Assembly: GCF_000019965.1 (NCBI RefSeq)
Contig: NC_010571.1
Location: 434,001 to 498,000 of the forward strand
Reading direction: 5' to 3'
Origin: Opitutus terrae PB90-1
Lineage (GTDB): Bacteria; Verrucomicrobiota; Verrucomicrobiia; Opitutales; Opitutaceae
DNA length: 64,000 nucleotides
The position numbers were made by a program, and so were the translations under genes. Within the stretch, counting starts at the first letter, position 1, and each line of letters begins with the position of its first letter. The notes beneath the pieces are model-generated. The model was not told the origin of the DNA. It did not search any database and saw only the letters and a program-made list of their open reading frames with translations. Below, in pieces: positions 44,696 to 52,637 of this stretch.

Positions 44696-44941
44696 TCATC
44701 CGCCCGCGGGGTACAAGCACTCTATCTCGATGCGCTCGCCGCAGCCGCACACGACGATGAGACGGACGACCTTGTCGCCTTCCTTGACCACCTCGACCGT
44801 TGGCTGCCCGTGATTCGCATGGGCCGCGGAGGTCGGTCGCGCCACGGGGGTCGGCGACGATGAGGCCGGCTGCACGCCAGCCACGATGGGCCGGAGCGAA
44901 GCGATGGAGAGGGTCTTCTTGCCTTGGAGAAAAGATTTCAC
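44696..44941 (-). CDS. Small conserved-looking Cys-containing protein after motB (GTG start)
   Basis: 81 residues from a GTG at 44941 that overlaps the motB stop by 4 bp (GTGA), so translation is likely coupled. The N-terminal half is Ser/Pro/Ala-rich (VKSFLQGKKTLSIASL at the start). The C-terminal half, GQPTVEVVKEGDKVVRLIVV then CGCGERIEIECL, looks like two beta strands with a CxC and a third Cys, a possible small metal site. No family is recognised. Its position between stator and rod genes suggests a flagellar accessory, but no role is assigned. Confidence 0.65.
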   Translation of the reverse strand: MKSFLQGKKTLSIASLRPIVAGVQPASSSPTPVARPTSAAHANHGQPTVEVVKEGDKVVRLIVVCGCGERIEIECLYPAGG

Positions 44942-45738
44942 GGGGCGGACGCGGGCGGGGCTGACGAGGTCGACGGGCTTTGCGTTGGGGCGGGTTCGCT
45001 CGGCCGTTTGCCAAGGGAAAGACTCAGCGTGATCCGCTGATTCGATTCGGCCTCCGGGCTCTCGCCTTCGACGGGCCGCGTATCTGCATAACCGGTTACG
45101 CGATCGATGAGCGCCGGATCCACGGCGTAGTGCACCAAGGCCCGACGGGCGGCATTCGCGCGGTCCGCGGAGAGCTCCCACGGGGTGTATTCGCCGGGGC
45201 CCAGGTCGAGCTGCGCTTTGGTGTGACCGTCGATGGTGACGCGAAATTTGTGCCGATCGACCGTCCACGACAGATTCTGCATGACGAAACGCCCCCATTC
45301 CGTGAATTCCGCGGTGTTGCCGACGAACACCGGTTTCCGGGCGCGATCGAACACCGTCAGCCGCAGCCCGTCCGCGGTCACCTGAATCTCGATCGGCTTG
45401 TCAGTGATGTCCTGGTCGAGCCGCAGCGTCTTGTAGAAGTCCGACGCGACGCTGTTCAGGAACGCCATCTCCATCTGGTTGTGTTTGGCTCGTTGCCGCT
45501 CGCCCTTGTCGGGCCCCTGCGAGCGCGACGATTGACTGTTGCTCGGCAATACGCCCGACGCGGCCAGCATCGGCGCCTGAAACGGGTTCTGAAAATACTG
45601 GGACGTGGCGATCAGGATTTTCTGATCCTGCGCCGAAATCCACAGCACCATGAAAAGGGCCATCATCGCGGTGACGAAGTCCGCGTAAGCCACCTTCCAG
45701 GCGCCACCGTGGCCGGCTGCTGCTTTTTTGCGGGCCAT
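44938..45738 (-). CDS. motB: Flagellar motor stator protein MotB
   Basis: 266 residues from the ATG at 45738 (MARKKAAAGHGGAWKVAYAD). The single TM around YADFVTAMMALFMVLWISAQ holds the proton-carrying Asp. The plug region and the OmpA-like peptidoglycan-binding domain (about 125-245; VTIDGHTKAQ, LSADRANAARRAL) follow. A Ser/Pro/Ala tail ends the protein. The frame continues upstream into the heptamer repeat, but that part is not expected to be translated. It forms the stator with MotA. Confidence 0.94.
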   Translation of the reverse strand: MARKKAAAGHGGAWKVAYADFVTAMMALFMVLWISAQDQKILIATSQYFQNPFQAPMLAASGVLPSNSQSSRSQGPDKGERQRAKHNQMEMAFLNSVASDFYKTLRLDQDITDKPIEIQVTADGLRLTVFDRARKPVFVGNTAEFTEWGRFVMQNLSWTVDRHKFRVTIDGHTKAQLDLGPGEYTPWELSADRANAARRALVHYAVDPALIDRVTGYADTRPVEGESPEAESNQRITLSLSLGKRPSEPAPTQSPSTSSAPPASAP

Positions 45739-45743
45739 GGGTG

Positions 45744-45842
45744 TTAGTTGAGAGTTGAGGGTTGAGCGTTGAGAGCAAAAGCCGGCGCGCACCGAGGTAC
45801 CGTCCGGTCTCCCAACTCTGAACTCTCAGCGTTCAACCTCAT
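45744..45842. repeat. Two-armed heptamer element between motA and motB
   Basis: The left arm at 45744-45778 tiles as AGAGTTG, AGGGTTG, AGCGTTG and similar 7-bp units. The right arm at 45811-45838 tiles as CCCAACT, CTGAACT, CTCAGCG and TTCAACC, mostly the reverse complement. The spacer is about 32 bp. In motA-motB mRNA it would fold into a long imperfect stem just before motB. Confidence 0.85.
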
Positions 45843-45847
45843 CGGCT

Positions 45848-46711
45848 TCATTTGACCGGCGGCAGCGCCTTCAGCGCCACCTCGAGTTCGTTCGCTCCCG
45901 GCTGCACGGAGCTGTCGAGCGAACGACGGGCGATTTCCACCGCAGTGAGCGGCGCCAGGCCTTTCGCGAAACCGGCGACCGCCTGCATGATGCAGCGCAG
46001 ACACAGCAGGTCCGCGGCATTGTTGAATTTGATTCGGTTGGCGAGAGGGTTGACGAAACCGTAGGCGAAGAAGATGCCCAGCAGCGTGCCGGTCAGCGCG
46101 GCGGCCACCTTCTTGCCGACCATCTCAGGACCATCGGCAATGGCCGCCATGGTATTGATGATACCCAGCACCGCCGCGACGATGCCGATGCCGGGGAGCG
46201 AGTCGCCGACAAGCTGGAGCACGTGCACGGGATGATCCCACTCCTCGGACTTGGCGTCGATCTCGGCCTCCATGAGCTCCTCGAGCTGGTCGGGCTTGAT
46301 CTTGCCGTCGATCACCGGCTTCAGCCCGTTGACGAGGAACTCCAGCCGGTCCGCATGATTCAGGACAGAGGGGTAGCGTTTGAAGATCACACTCTTTTCC
46401 GGTTCCATCACGTGTTCTTCGAGCGCGATCAGGCCGTTGCGGCGGCCGACCATGAAGATCTCGTAGAGCAGCTTGAGCAGGTCGAAGAATTCCTGACGTC
46501 CGGCATTCTGGCTGACGATGCAGCCTTTGACCTTGTGGACGATGTGCTTGAGCACGTGCCCCGGGCTGGCGATGACCAGCACGCCGGCCGCGATGCCGAG
46601 GATGACCACGAACTCGGAGGCGTGCAGCAACAGCACGGGGGAGCCACCGGCCAGCATGAAGCCGCCAATGGCCGAAGCGAAGACGATCAAACCTCCGATC
46701 AGGATGAGCAT
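45848..46711 (-). CDS. motA: Flagellar motor stator protein MotA
   Basis: 287 residues with four TM segments. GGFMLAGGSPVLLLHASEFV lies near the start, GDSLPGIGIVAAVLGIINTM in TM3 and GTLLGIFFAYGFVNPLANRI in TM4. The cytoplasmic loop has the charged RYPSVLNHADRLEFLVNGLK region that contacts FliG. It is the proton-type MotA of about 285 residues. It begins 93 bp after fliA, with no promoter that I can point to. Confidence 0.95.
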   Translation of the reverse strand: MLILIGGLIVFASAIGGFMLAGGSPVLLLHASEFVVILGIAAGVLVIASPGHVLKHIVHKVKGCIVSQNAGRQEFFDLLKLLYEIFMVGRRNGLIALEEHVMEPEKSVIFKRYPSVLNHADRLEFLVNGLKPVIDGKIKPDQLEELMEAEIDAKSEEWDHPVHVLQLVGDSLPGIGIVAAVLGIINTMAAIADGPEMVGKKVAAALTGTLLGIFFAYGFVNPLANRIKFNNAADLLCLRCIMQAVAGFAKGLAPLTAVEIARRSLDSSVQPGANELEVALKALPPVK

Positions 46712-46804
46712 GCGAGGAAAGGCCGACGCCTAGCAGGTGGCGTTCACGCGCAGCGTCGTGACCGGCCGGAGGGAGCAAGCAGCCATGTTCTGCACGGAGC
46801 CGGG

Positions 46805-47593
46805 TTAGCGATTGCGCGCGCGGCCGAGGTAGCCGCGCAGACCGAGGATGGTCTGAGCGTGAATCTGGCAGATGCGCGACTCCGTGAGGTTGAAAACGGC
46901 CGCGATTTCCGCCAGGCGCATGTTCTCGAAGTAATACATGGCGAGGATCTTCTTCGGTATATCGGGCAATTCGGAGATTCGTTGAGTCAGAAGCTCCAGC
47001 AGCTCGCGCTTCTCGAGGTTTTCGCGACCGGTGACGTCGGTCTCGTCCTTGAGCAACTCGTGCAGGGAAGCGCCTTCGCCATCCTCGTTCTCGTTGCGGT
47101 GATCGATCGCGAGGAAGGTCACCGGCCGGGCATCCTCGACCCACTTCGCATAATCCTTCTGCGTCAGCCCGAGGGCGGAACAGATTTCCTCGTCGCTCGC
47201 CGCGCGACCGAGCTTCTGCTCCACCTCAATGATGGTCTCCTTGAGCTTGCGCGAGCGGGCGCGGGCGCGGCGCGGACACCAGTCCATCCGCCGCAGCTCG
47301 TCCAACACGGCGCCGCGGATACGCATGGCGGCGTAGCTGGCGAAGGTGCACCCCTGCTCCGGGTCGAACTTGCGGACCGCCGCGATCAGGCCGGTGACGC
47401 CCACGCTGTAGAGGTCGTCAGCATCGATATGCGTCGGCAGATTCAGTTTGATCCGGTCGACTACGTTGCGGACGAGGTAGAGGTGGCGCTCGATCAGATC
47501 CTTCTCATCGACGTTGCTGGGCGAAACGCCTTGATAGGCGCGCCAGACTGTCTTGGGAGCGGCATCCTTGCCTGAAGCGACGGTCGAATTCAT
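46805..47593 (-). CDS. fliA: Flagellar sigma factor FliA (sigma-28)
   Basis: 262 residues from the ATG at 47593. Region 2 has NLPTHIDADDLYSVGVTGLI and FASYAAMRIRGAVLDELRRM. Region 3 has GRAASDEEICSALGLTQKDY, and region 4 has MRLAEIAAVFNLTESRICQI. FliA directs late genes such as flagellin. The anti-sigma FlgM was not found nearby. No good sigma-28 promoter could be seen before fliC, so its targets may be elsewhere or diverged. Confidence 0.95.
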   Translation of the reverse strand: MNSTVASGKDAAPKTVWRAYQGVSPSNVDEKDLIERHLYLVRNVVDRIKLNLPTHIDADDLYSVGVTGLIAAVRKFDPEQGCTFASYAAMRIRGAVLDELRRMDWCPRRARARSRKLKETIIEVEQKLGRAASDEEICSALGLTQKDYAKWVEDARPVTFLAIDHRNENEDGEGASLHELLKDETDVTGRENLEKRELLELLTQRISELPDIPKKILAMYYFENMRLAEIAAVFNLTESRICQIHAQTILGLRGYLGRARNR

Positions 47594-47613
47594 GGGAGGG
47601 GGTAGCAAACAGG

Positions 47614-47871
47614 TTACCTAGTCTTGGGAGTCGAAGGAGTCGGGGCCGGTGCGGCGGCGGCCGCCGCGGTGTTCGCCGCGTGGCGGGCGAGAATGGTTTC
47701 GCGAATGCCGCGGACGAGCACGGTCCAGAACCAGCGGAAAAGCAGCGCCCCCGCCAGACAGCCCACCGCCGCATCGAGCAGGATGCGGTCGGCCGCGCGA
47801 CCGGCCCAAAAGCCAGCGGCGGTGGCGAGGAGAAACCCGGCGACTCCGCCGGCGAGGAAGACGAATTTCAT
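47614..47871 (-). CDS. Small membrane protein before fliA
   Basis: 85 residues. Two hydrophobic segments cover about 3-22 (FVFLAGGVAGFLLATAAGFW) and 32-53, then an Ala/Pro tail. An RxxADR link lies between the segments. No family is recognised. The ATG overlaps the stop of the preceding 51-codon ORF by 4 bp and the gene ends 20 bp before fliA, so it is in the operon. It occupies the place where flhG/fleN is usual in many bacteria. Confidence 0.7.
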   Translation of the reverse strand: MKFVFLAGGVAGFLLATAAGFWAGRAADRILLDAAVGCLAGALLFRWFWTVLVRGIRETILARHAANTAAAAAAPAPTPSTPKTR

Positions 47872-48023
47872 GACGCTGAAGAGGAGAAAGGAGCATCGAG
47901 CCGCCCACGGCGGTCGCCATGACGGCTAGACGCGGAACCATGAGCTTGGAGGCATTCGCCGCAGAAGAAACGCGCGGAGCGCGCGTCGGCGGCCGAATCA
48001 CAAAGTTTTGAAATGGTCGTCAT
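47868..48023 (-). CDS. Putative 51-residue CxxC small protein
   Basis: An ATG at 48023, 8 bp past the flhF-like stop, opens 51 codons whose stop overlaps the next ATG (ATGA). The peptide starts MTTISKLCDSAADARSARFF and holds a CGEC pair after an earlier Cys, so a small metal-binding or redox site is possible. The rest is Arg/Ser-rich. The coupling on the downstream side and the filling of an otherwise empty 160-bp gap favour a real gene. The composition is not strong evidence. Confidence 0.4.
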   Translation of the reverse strand: MTTISKLCDSAADARSARFFCGECLQAHGSASSRHGDRRGRLDAPFSSSAS

Positions 48024-48031
48024 GGATGCGA

Positions 48032-49150
48032 TCAATTTTCCGGAAGTGTGCGCCGCGCGATGGCGCCGGAAACATCCTCTTCGCAGTCGCCCGTGAGAGA
48101 CGGGCCCGTGGCGAGAAACAGCGGCTCGAGCTCGGCGTCGAAGAGATAGTCCCAGAGTTTGCCCCACTGCGGCACCTCGTCGAGGTGCGTGAAAACCAGA
48201 TGCGTTGCGCCGAGGTCGCGCCCGGCGGCGTAGGCCGCGCGGATCGCGGCGCGATCGTAGGCGGCGTTCAGCACGAGCACGCGCTCCTCGATCGCCTCGC
48301 GGTCCAGCCATTCGGCGAGCGCCTTGTTGTCCGAAGCGCGGCGCGGCGAGATGCTCGGCAGATCGAAATACACGAAACCTCCGGGCACCGCCGGTTGCGT
48401 TTCGCAGGGGAAATGCGCCAGCGGCACGCCCAACGCCTCGGCGAACACCGGCAGCGGCCCGAGCGGATTCGGACGGTCGAACTCGATCGTGACCACGTGA
48501 CCGATGCGCGCGCGGCGGAAGACTTCCGTCGAAAGCCATTTGCACAGTGCGGTGGTGCGCCCGACGCCCGCCGTGCCGAGGAACGCCGCGCGGGAAAGTG
48601 GCGCGCGTCCCGGACGCGCTTCCGCGCGCTCGCGCAGCAAGCGGGAGGTCTCCGCCAGCGCGCGATGCAACGGCAGCCGCGCGATCTCGGGCCAGTGAGC
48701 GCCCGACTGCAGCCGCGTGAGCGCCGTTTCCGTGAGACCGGAGCGACGCAGCAGGTCGGCGATGCCGACCGGCGTGTGCCGGATGTCGGGTCGTGAGAGC
48801 GGCGTGCGGCTCGGTTCGGCTGCGGGCGCGGACGTTGCCGGCTCCGCCGGCTCGGAGGAGACGGCGGTAAACGATTCATCGAGGTCCTGGTCGACCGGCT
48901 CGTCGACCCCCTGATTCAGGCGCGGCGCGGCGGCTTCGGCGGCGGGGGCGTCGATCTGCGCAATCACCTCGAGCTGCGGCGAGCTGAAGAGCTTGCGCAA
49001 GCCCTTCGGTTCGACCGAGCGGACGGAGAGCACGCGCGCCTCGGGCCCGAGCTTTTCGCGGATCAACGCCACCGCTTCCTCGGCGGAGCGGACCGTGAAT
49101 TTGTAGGCACCTGGAGCGAGAGGGGGCATCGTGGTCGACATGGGGATCAC
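48032..49150 (-). CDS. flhF: FlhF-like SRP-GTPase family protein with altered P-loop
   Basis: 372 residues from a GTG at 49150 that overlaps the flhA stop (GTGA); an ATG at 49141 is also possible. The N-terminus YKFTVRSAEEAVALIREKLG and LFSSPQLEVIAQ fit FlhF. The GTPase domain (about 190-370) has the P-loop GTAGVGRTTALCKWLS, where Arg replaces the invariant Lys. The usual DTAG and TKxD motifs are not clear; THLDEVPQWG is the nearest to G4. FlhF normally places polar flagella with FlhG. No flhG follows, so it may have lost normal GTP turnover. Confidence 0.8.
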   Translation of the reverse strand: MIPMSTTMPPLAPGAYKFTVRSAEEAVALIREKLGPEARVLSVRSVEPKGLRKLFSSPQLEVIAQIDAPAAEAAAPRLNQGVDEPVDQDLDESFTAVSSEPAEPATSAPAAEPSRTPLSRPDIRHTPVGIADLLRRSGLTETALTRLQSGAHWPEIARLPLHRALAETSRLLRERAEARPGRAPLSRAAFLGTAGVGRTTALCKWLSTEVFRRARIGHVVTIEFDRPNPLGPLPVFAEALGVPLAHFPCETQPAVPGGFVYFDLPSISPRRASDNKALAEWLDREAIEERVLVLNAAYDRAAIRAAYAAGRDLGATHLVFTHLDEVPQWGKLWDYLFDAELEPLFLATGPSLTGDCEEDVSGAIARRTLPEN

Positions 49151-51327
49151 GCGGCGGCTTTAAGTGGCGTCTCCGTGCGCGCGAGGTGCGCCGGCACGGG
49201 CACGATCCCGGCGTTTTCGATTTCGGTGGCGGCCGGCAGCTCCTGGAACGCCAGCACCGTGAGCCGCGGGAAGGAGGACTCGAAGAAACGCTTGAGCGGC
49301 AGCCGCACTTCGCTCGACACCACGAGGACCGTGGGATGGCCCTGCGCGGTGAGCTCGGCGATGCGGCGGTTGAGCTCGTCCAGCACGTGCCGGGTGGTCG
49401 CGGGATCCAGCGCCAGGCCCACTTCGGTCGGTGAGCGCTGCACCTTCGTGCCGAGCCACTGTTCGAACCGCGGATCGACCGTGACGGCACGCACCACGCC
49501 GGGCCGCACTTCGAATTCGGGAACAAAATACAGCCCGAGCCGCCGGCGAATGAGTTCGCTGAGGTCGTCCGGGTTCTTGGAGAGCGAAGCAAAATCGCCA
49601 ATGCCCTCGAGGATGAGCGGCAGGTTGACGATGGAAATGTTTTCGCGGAGGAGGTTCTGCAGGACGCGCTGGATAATGCCGAGCGTGACGAGATCAGGCA
49701 AGAGCTCAGCGACGAGGGCCGGCTGCGTCTGCTTGAGGAAGTCGACGAGCGACTGCACCTCCTGCCGGCCGAGCAGGTGATGGGCGTTGGCTTTCAGCGT
49801 CTCGGAGAGGTGGGTGATGAGCACGGATGCGGGATCGACCACGGTGTAGCCGTTGATCTCAGCCGTCTTTTTCTCGGGCTCGTCGATCCAGGTCGCCTCC
49901 AGGTTGAAAACGGGTTCGTGCGTGGGCACGCCGCGCAACCGGACCTTGCTGGCGGCGACGTTCATCGCGAGCCAGCGGTTCGGATGCAGCTGACCGCGCG
50001 CGAGCGCCTTGCCGCGGAGCAGGAAACGATAGTCGTTGGGCTCGAGCTCGAGATTGTCGCGGACCGCCACTGGCGGCACCACGATGCCCTTTTCGCGGGC
50101 GAGCGTCTTCCGCACGCCCGTGACGCGAGCGAGCAGATCGCCGCCGGCCTTGGCGTTGGCGAGATTCAGCAGTCCATAGCCCAGCTCGATCGCGAAGACA
50201 TCCACTTCGATGAGCTTGCGCACATCCTCGGTGGGACCGCTGGCGGGCGCGGCGGCGCCGGCGGCGCCGCCCGCCGCACCTTTGCCCGCGCTCTTGCCGG
50301 CAGCGGCCTTCTCAGCCGCGGCGGCCTCGGCGCCGAGCGCGTGCCCGGTCTTGTCTTCCTGATCCTTCAGCATCTTGCCGAGGAACCACGAGAAAGCCGC
50401 GAGCCCGGCGAACGGCAGCAGCGGCATGCCCGGCATGATGCCGAAGCACATCAGCATGCCGGCGGCGATTTTCATCGCGCGCGGATACCGGAACATCTGG
50501 CCGGCGAGTTGGTGACCGAGGTTGTTGTTCTCCGAGGCGCGAGTAACGAGGACACCCGCCGCGACCGACAGCACGAGCGAGGGAATCTGGGACACCAGGC
50601 CGTCACCGATGGACAGCAGCGTGAATTTCTGCAGCGATTCGCCAAGGGAAAGACCCATCTGCAGCACGCCAATGGCGAAACCGCCGATGACGTTGACCAG
50701 CGTGATGATGATGCCGGCAATCGCATCGCCGCGTACGAACTTCGAGGCGCCGTCCATCGCGCCGTAGAAGTCGGCTTCTTTCTGCACCTTGACACGGCGC
50801 GCGGTGGCCTGGACTTCGTCGATGATGCCGGCGTTGAGCTCGGCATCGATCGCCATCTGCTTGCCGGGCAGCGCATCGAGCGTGAACCGCGCGCTGACCT
50901 CGGCGATACGACCCGCGCCCTTGGTGATGACCACGAAATTGATCACCACGAGAATGAGGAATACGACCGCACCGACGATGTAATTGCCCTGAATGACGAA
51001 GTGGCCAAACGCGTCGATGACCTGGCCGGCGTAGCCTTTGACGAGCACGAGCCGGGTCGAGCTGATGTTGAGCGCAAGCCGGAAGAGCGTCAGCGCCAGC
51101 AGCAAGGTCGGAAAGCTCGAGAACTCGGGCGGGTCCTTGATGTAGATGATCGCCAGCAGCACCAGCATCGAGAGCCCGATGTTCAGCGCGAAAAAGAAAT
51201 CCAGCAGCACCGTCGGGATCGGCAGGATCAGCAGCAGGACGGTGATGAACAGACCGGCCGTCAAAACCAGATCGGCGCGCTTCATGAGCGCGTTGAACGG
51301 GGTCGAAGCTGGAGCGGGGGTGGGCAC
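49147..51327 (-). CDS. flhA: Flagellar export gate protein FlhA
   Basis: 726 residues. It starts at a GTG (51327) 2 bp after flhB; an ATG at 51285 (MKRADLVLTAGLF) is the alternative. Eight TM segments fill the first 330 residues, including the FHIPEP region seen here as DPPEFSSFPTLLLALTLFRL and GDAIAGIIITLVNVIGG. The soluble C-terminal domain (from about 375) binds export chaperones. An Ala/Gly-rich linker lies around 340-370. It forms the nonameric export channel. Confidence 0.96.
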   Translation of the reverse strand: MPTPAPASTPFNALMKRADLVLTAGLFITVLLLILPIPTVLLDFFFALNIGLSMLVLLAIIYIKDPPEFSSFPTLLLALTLFRLALNISSTRLVLVKGYAGQVIDAFGHFVIQGNYIVGAVVFLILVVINFVVITKGAGRIAEVSARFTLDALPGKQMAIDAELNAGIIDEVQATARRVKVQKEADFYGAMDGASKFVRGDAIAGIIITLVNVIGGFAIGVLQMGLSLGESLQKFTLLSIGDGLVSQIPSLVLSVAAGVLVTRASENNNLGHQLAGQMFRYPRAMKIAAGMLMCFGIMPGMPLLPFAGLAAFSWFLGKMLKDQEDKTGHALGAEAAAAEKAAAGKSAGKGAAGGAAGAAAPASGPTEDVRKLIEVDVFAIELGYGLLNLANAKAGGDLLARVTGVRKTLAREKGIVVPPVAVRDNLELEPNDYRFLLRGKALARGQLHPNRWLAMNVAASKVRLRGVPTHEPVFNLEATWIDEPEKKTAEINGYTVVDPASVLITHLSETLKANAHHLLGRQEVQSLVDFLKQTQPALVAELLPDLVTLGIIQRVLQNLLRENISIVNLPLILEGIGDFASLSKNPDDLSELIRRRLGLYFVPEFEVRPGVVRAVTVDPRFEQWLGTKVQRSPTEVGLALDPATTRHVLDELNRRIAELTAQGHPTVLVVSSEVRLPLKRFFESSFPRLTVLAFQELPAATEIENAGIVPVPAHLARTETPLKAAA

Positions 51328-51329
51328 GT

Positions 51330-52433
51330 TCAGAGGGCGGCCTCAAGCCGGCGGGCCTTGAGCCGGTGGAAATAGTAACGATGCGTGCGATACACGACGG
51401 CGAGGATGCTCGCCACCGCCTGGTAGAGCTCGGGCGGGATCGCCTCGCCGACCTTGCCCATCGAGAAAAGCAGGCGCGCGACCGGCTTGTTCTCGACCAT
51501 GGGCACGCCGTGTTCGGCGGCGATGGCCTTGATGCGCTGGGCAAAACGGTTCTCGCCCTTGGCGAGCACGACCGGCGCCGCGTCCTTGCCGCGCTCGTAC
51601 TTCAGCGCCACGGCGAAGTGCGTCGGGTTGGTCACGACCACGTCCGCCGTCGGGACCGCGGACATCATCTGCCGCTGCGTGAGCCGGCGGGCCATGCGGC
51701 GCATCGCCATCTTCGCCTGCGAACTGCCCTCCTGGTTCTTGTGCTCATCCTTCAGCTCCTGCCGGGTCATCATCAGATCGCGGTGCGTCTTGAACTTTTC
51801 GTAGGAGTAGCTGATGGCCGTGATGACTCCGAGGGCGAGGATCAGCCGGGAGAGAAACACATAGGTGGCGTCGGTGAGAAACTGCCCCAGGTAGGCCGCT
51901 TCGACGGGCGCGCTGAAGAGCGGGTCCATCATCAAGCCCCGCGCGCCGAGGTAGAGCGCGGCGCCCAGGGCCACCAGCTTGAGGAGATCGACGCCGGCGC
52001 GCACGAGTGCGGATTTGTTGAAGACCCGCTTGAACCCCTCGACCGGGTTGAGCCGCTCGGGCTTGAAGCCGAACGCTTCAGGCGTGAGCCGGAAACCGCT
52101 CTGCACCCCGCCCGCCAGCAACGCGGCGACGACGCAGGCGAGCAGCAGTGGCGCAAGCGCGGTGCCGCTGGTGAGCATCGCCTCGCCAAAATAGGCGCGG
52201 ATGGTGTCGTGCTCGACCTTCATCGAGCCGAACCGTGAAAACAATGAAGCCGCATAGGTGGCGACCTCGCGCGAGGCCTCGCGTACGCTGAAGCTCAGCG
52301 CCGCCAACACCGCGACCAGCAGAAAGAGCACCGCGAGCTCCGGCGAGCGCGCAAACTGGCCGCGATCCATCGCCTCGGAGAGCTTCTTTTCGGACGGCTG
52401 CTCGGTTTTTTGGTCTTGGTCGTGCTCGGCCAT
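51330..52433 (-). CDS. flhB: Flagellar export switch protein FlhB
   Basis: 367 residues. It starts MAEHDQDQKTEQPSEKKLSE, followed by four TM segments and the autocleavage motif NPTH in VVVTNPTHFAVALKYERG. FlhB changes export from rod/hook to filament proteins with help from FliK. A sigma-54 type promoter lies right upstream, so flhB heads a second unit (flhB to the small gene after motB). Confidence 0.96.
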   Translation of the reverse strand: MAEHDQDQKTEQPSEKKLSEAMDRGQFARSPELAVLFLLVAVLAALSFSVREASREVATYAASLFSRFGSMKVEHDTIRAYFGEAMLTSGTALAPLLLACVVAALLAGGVQSGFRLTPEAFGFKPERLNPVEGFKRVFNKSALVRAGVDLLKLVALGAALYLGARGLMMDPLFSAPVEAAYLGQFLTDATYVFLSRLILALGVITAISYSYEKFKTHRDLMMTRQELKDEHKNQEGSSQAKMAMRRMARRLTQRQMMSAVPTADVVVTNPTHFAVALKYERGKDAAPVVLAKGENRFAQRIKAIAAEHGVPMVENKPVARLLFSMGKVGEAIPPELYQAVASILAVVYRTHRYYFHRLKARRLEAAL

Positions 52434-52447
52434 GCGCGACGGGCCTT

Positions 52448-52465
52448 GAGCAGCGGTAATGCCAA
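52448..52465 (-). promoter_or_regulatory. Sigma-54 (RpoN) type promoter before flhB
   Basis: The minus strand reads TTGGCATTACCGCTGCTC. GG (complement of 52462-52463) and GC (complement of 52450-52451) are 10 nt apart, and TTGGCAT and TGCT match the flgF promoter exactly. The predicted start is near 52438, about 5 nt before the ATG at 52433. It lies in the 204-bp gap after fliR. Confidence 0.6.
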
Positions 52466-52637
52466 GGGGTTATTTTCGGATTTTAGCCACTCACCACCAA
52501 CAAATTAAACTTAAAACTCCATCGAGGCCGGACGCTCCGTCGCGGCCGCGCCGCAAAACGAAATCCGGCAGGCAATTTTTGCCGGCATCCTGCCTCCGCT
52601 GCCGCGCGACTGCATTCGCGCCAGGGACGGAGCCGAC

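Noticed and set aside
44980-45747. Long plus-strand open frames opposite motB, flhA, fliI and other flagellar genes
   Set aside because: They are antisense shadows caused by high GC content. Their translations are Arg/Gly/His-rich with no family features, while the minus strand encodes clear flagellar proteins.
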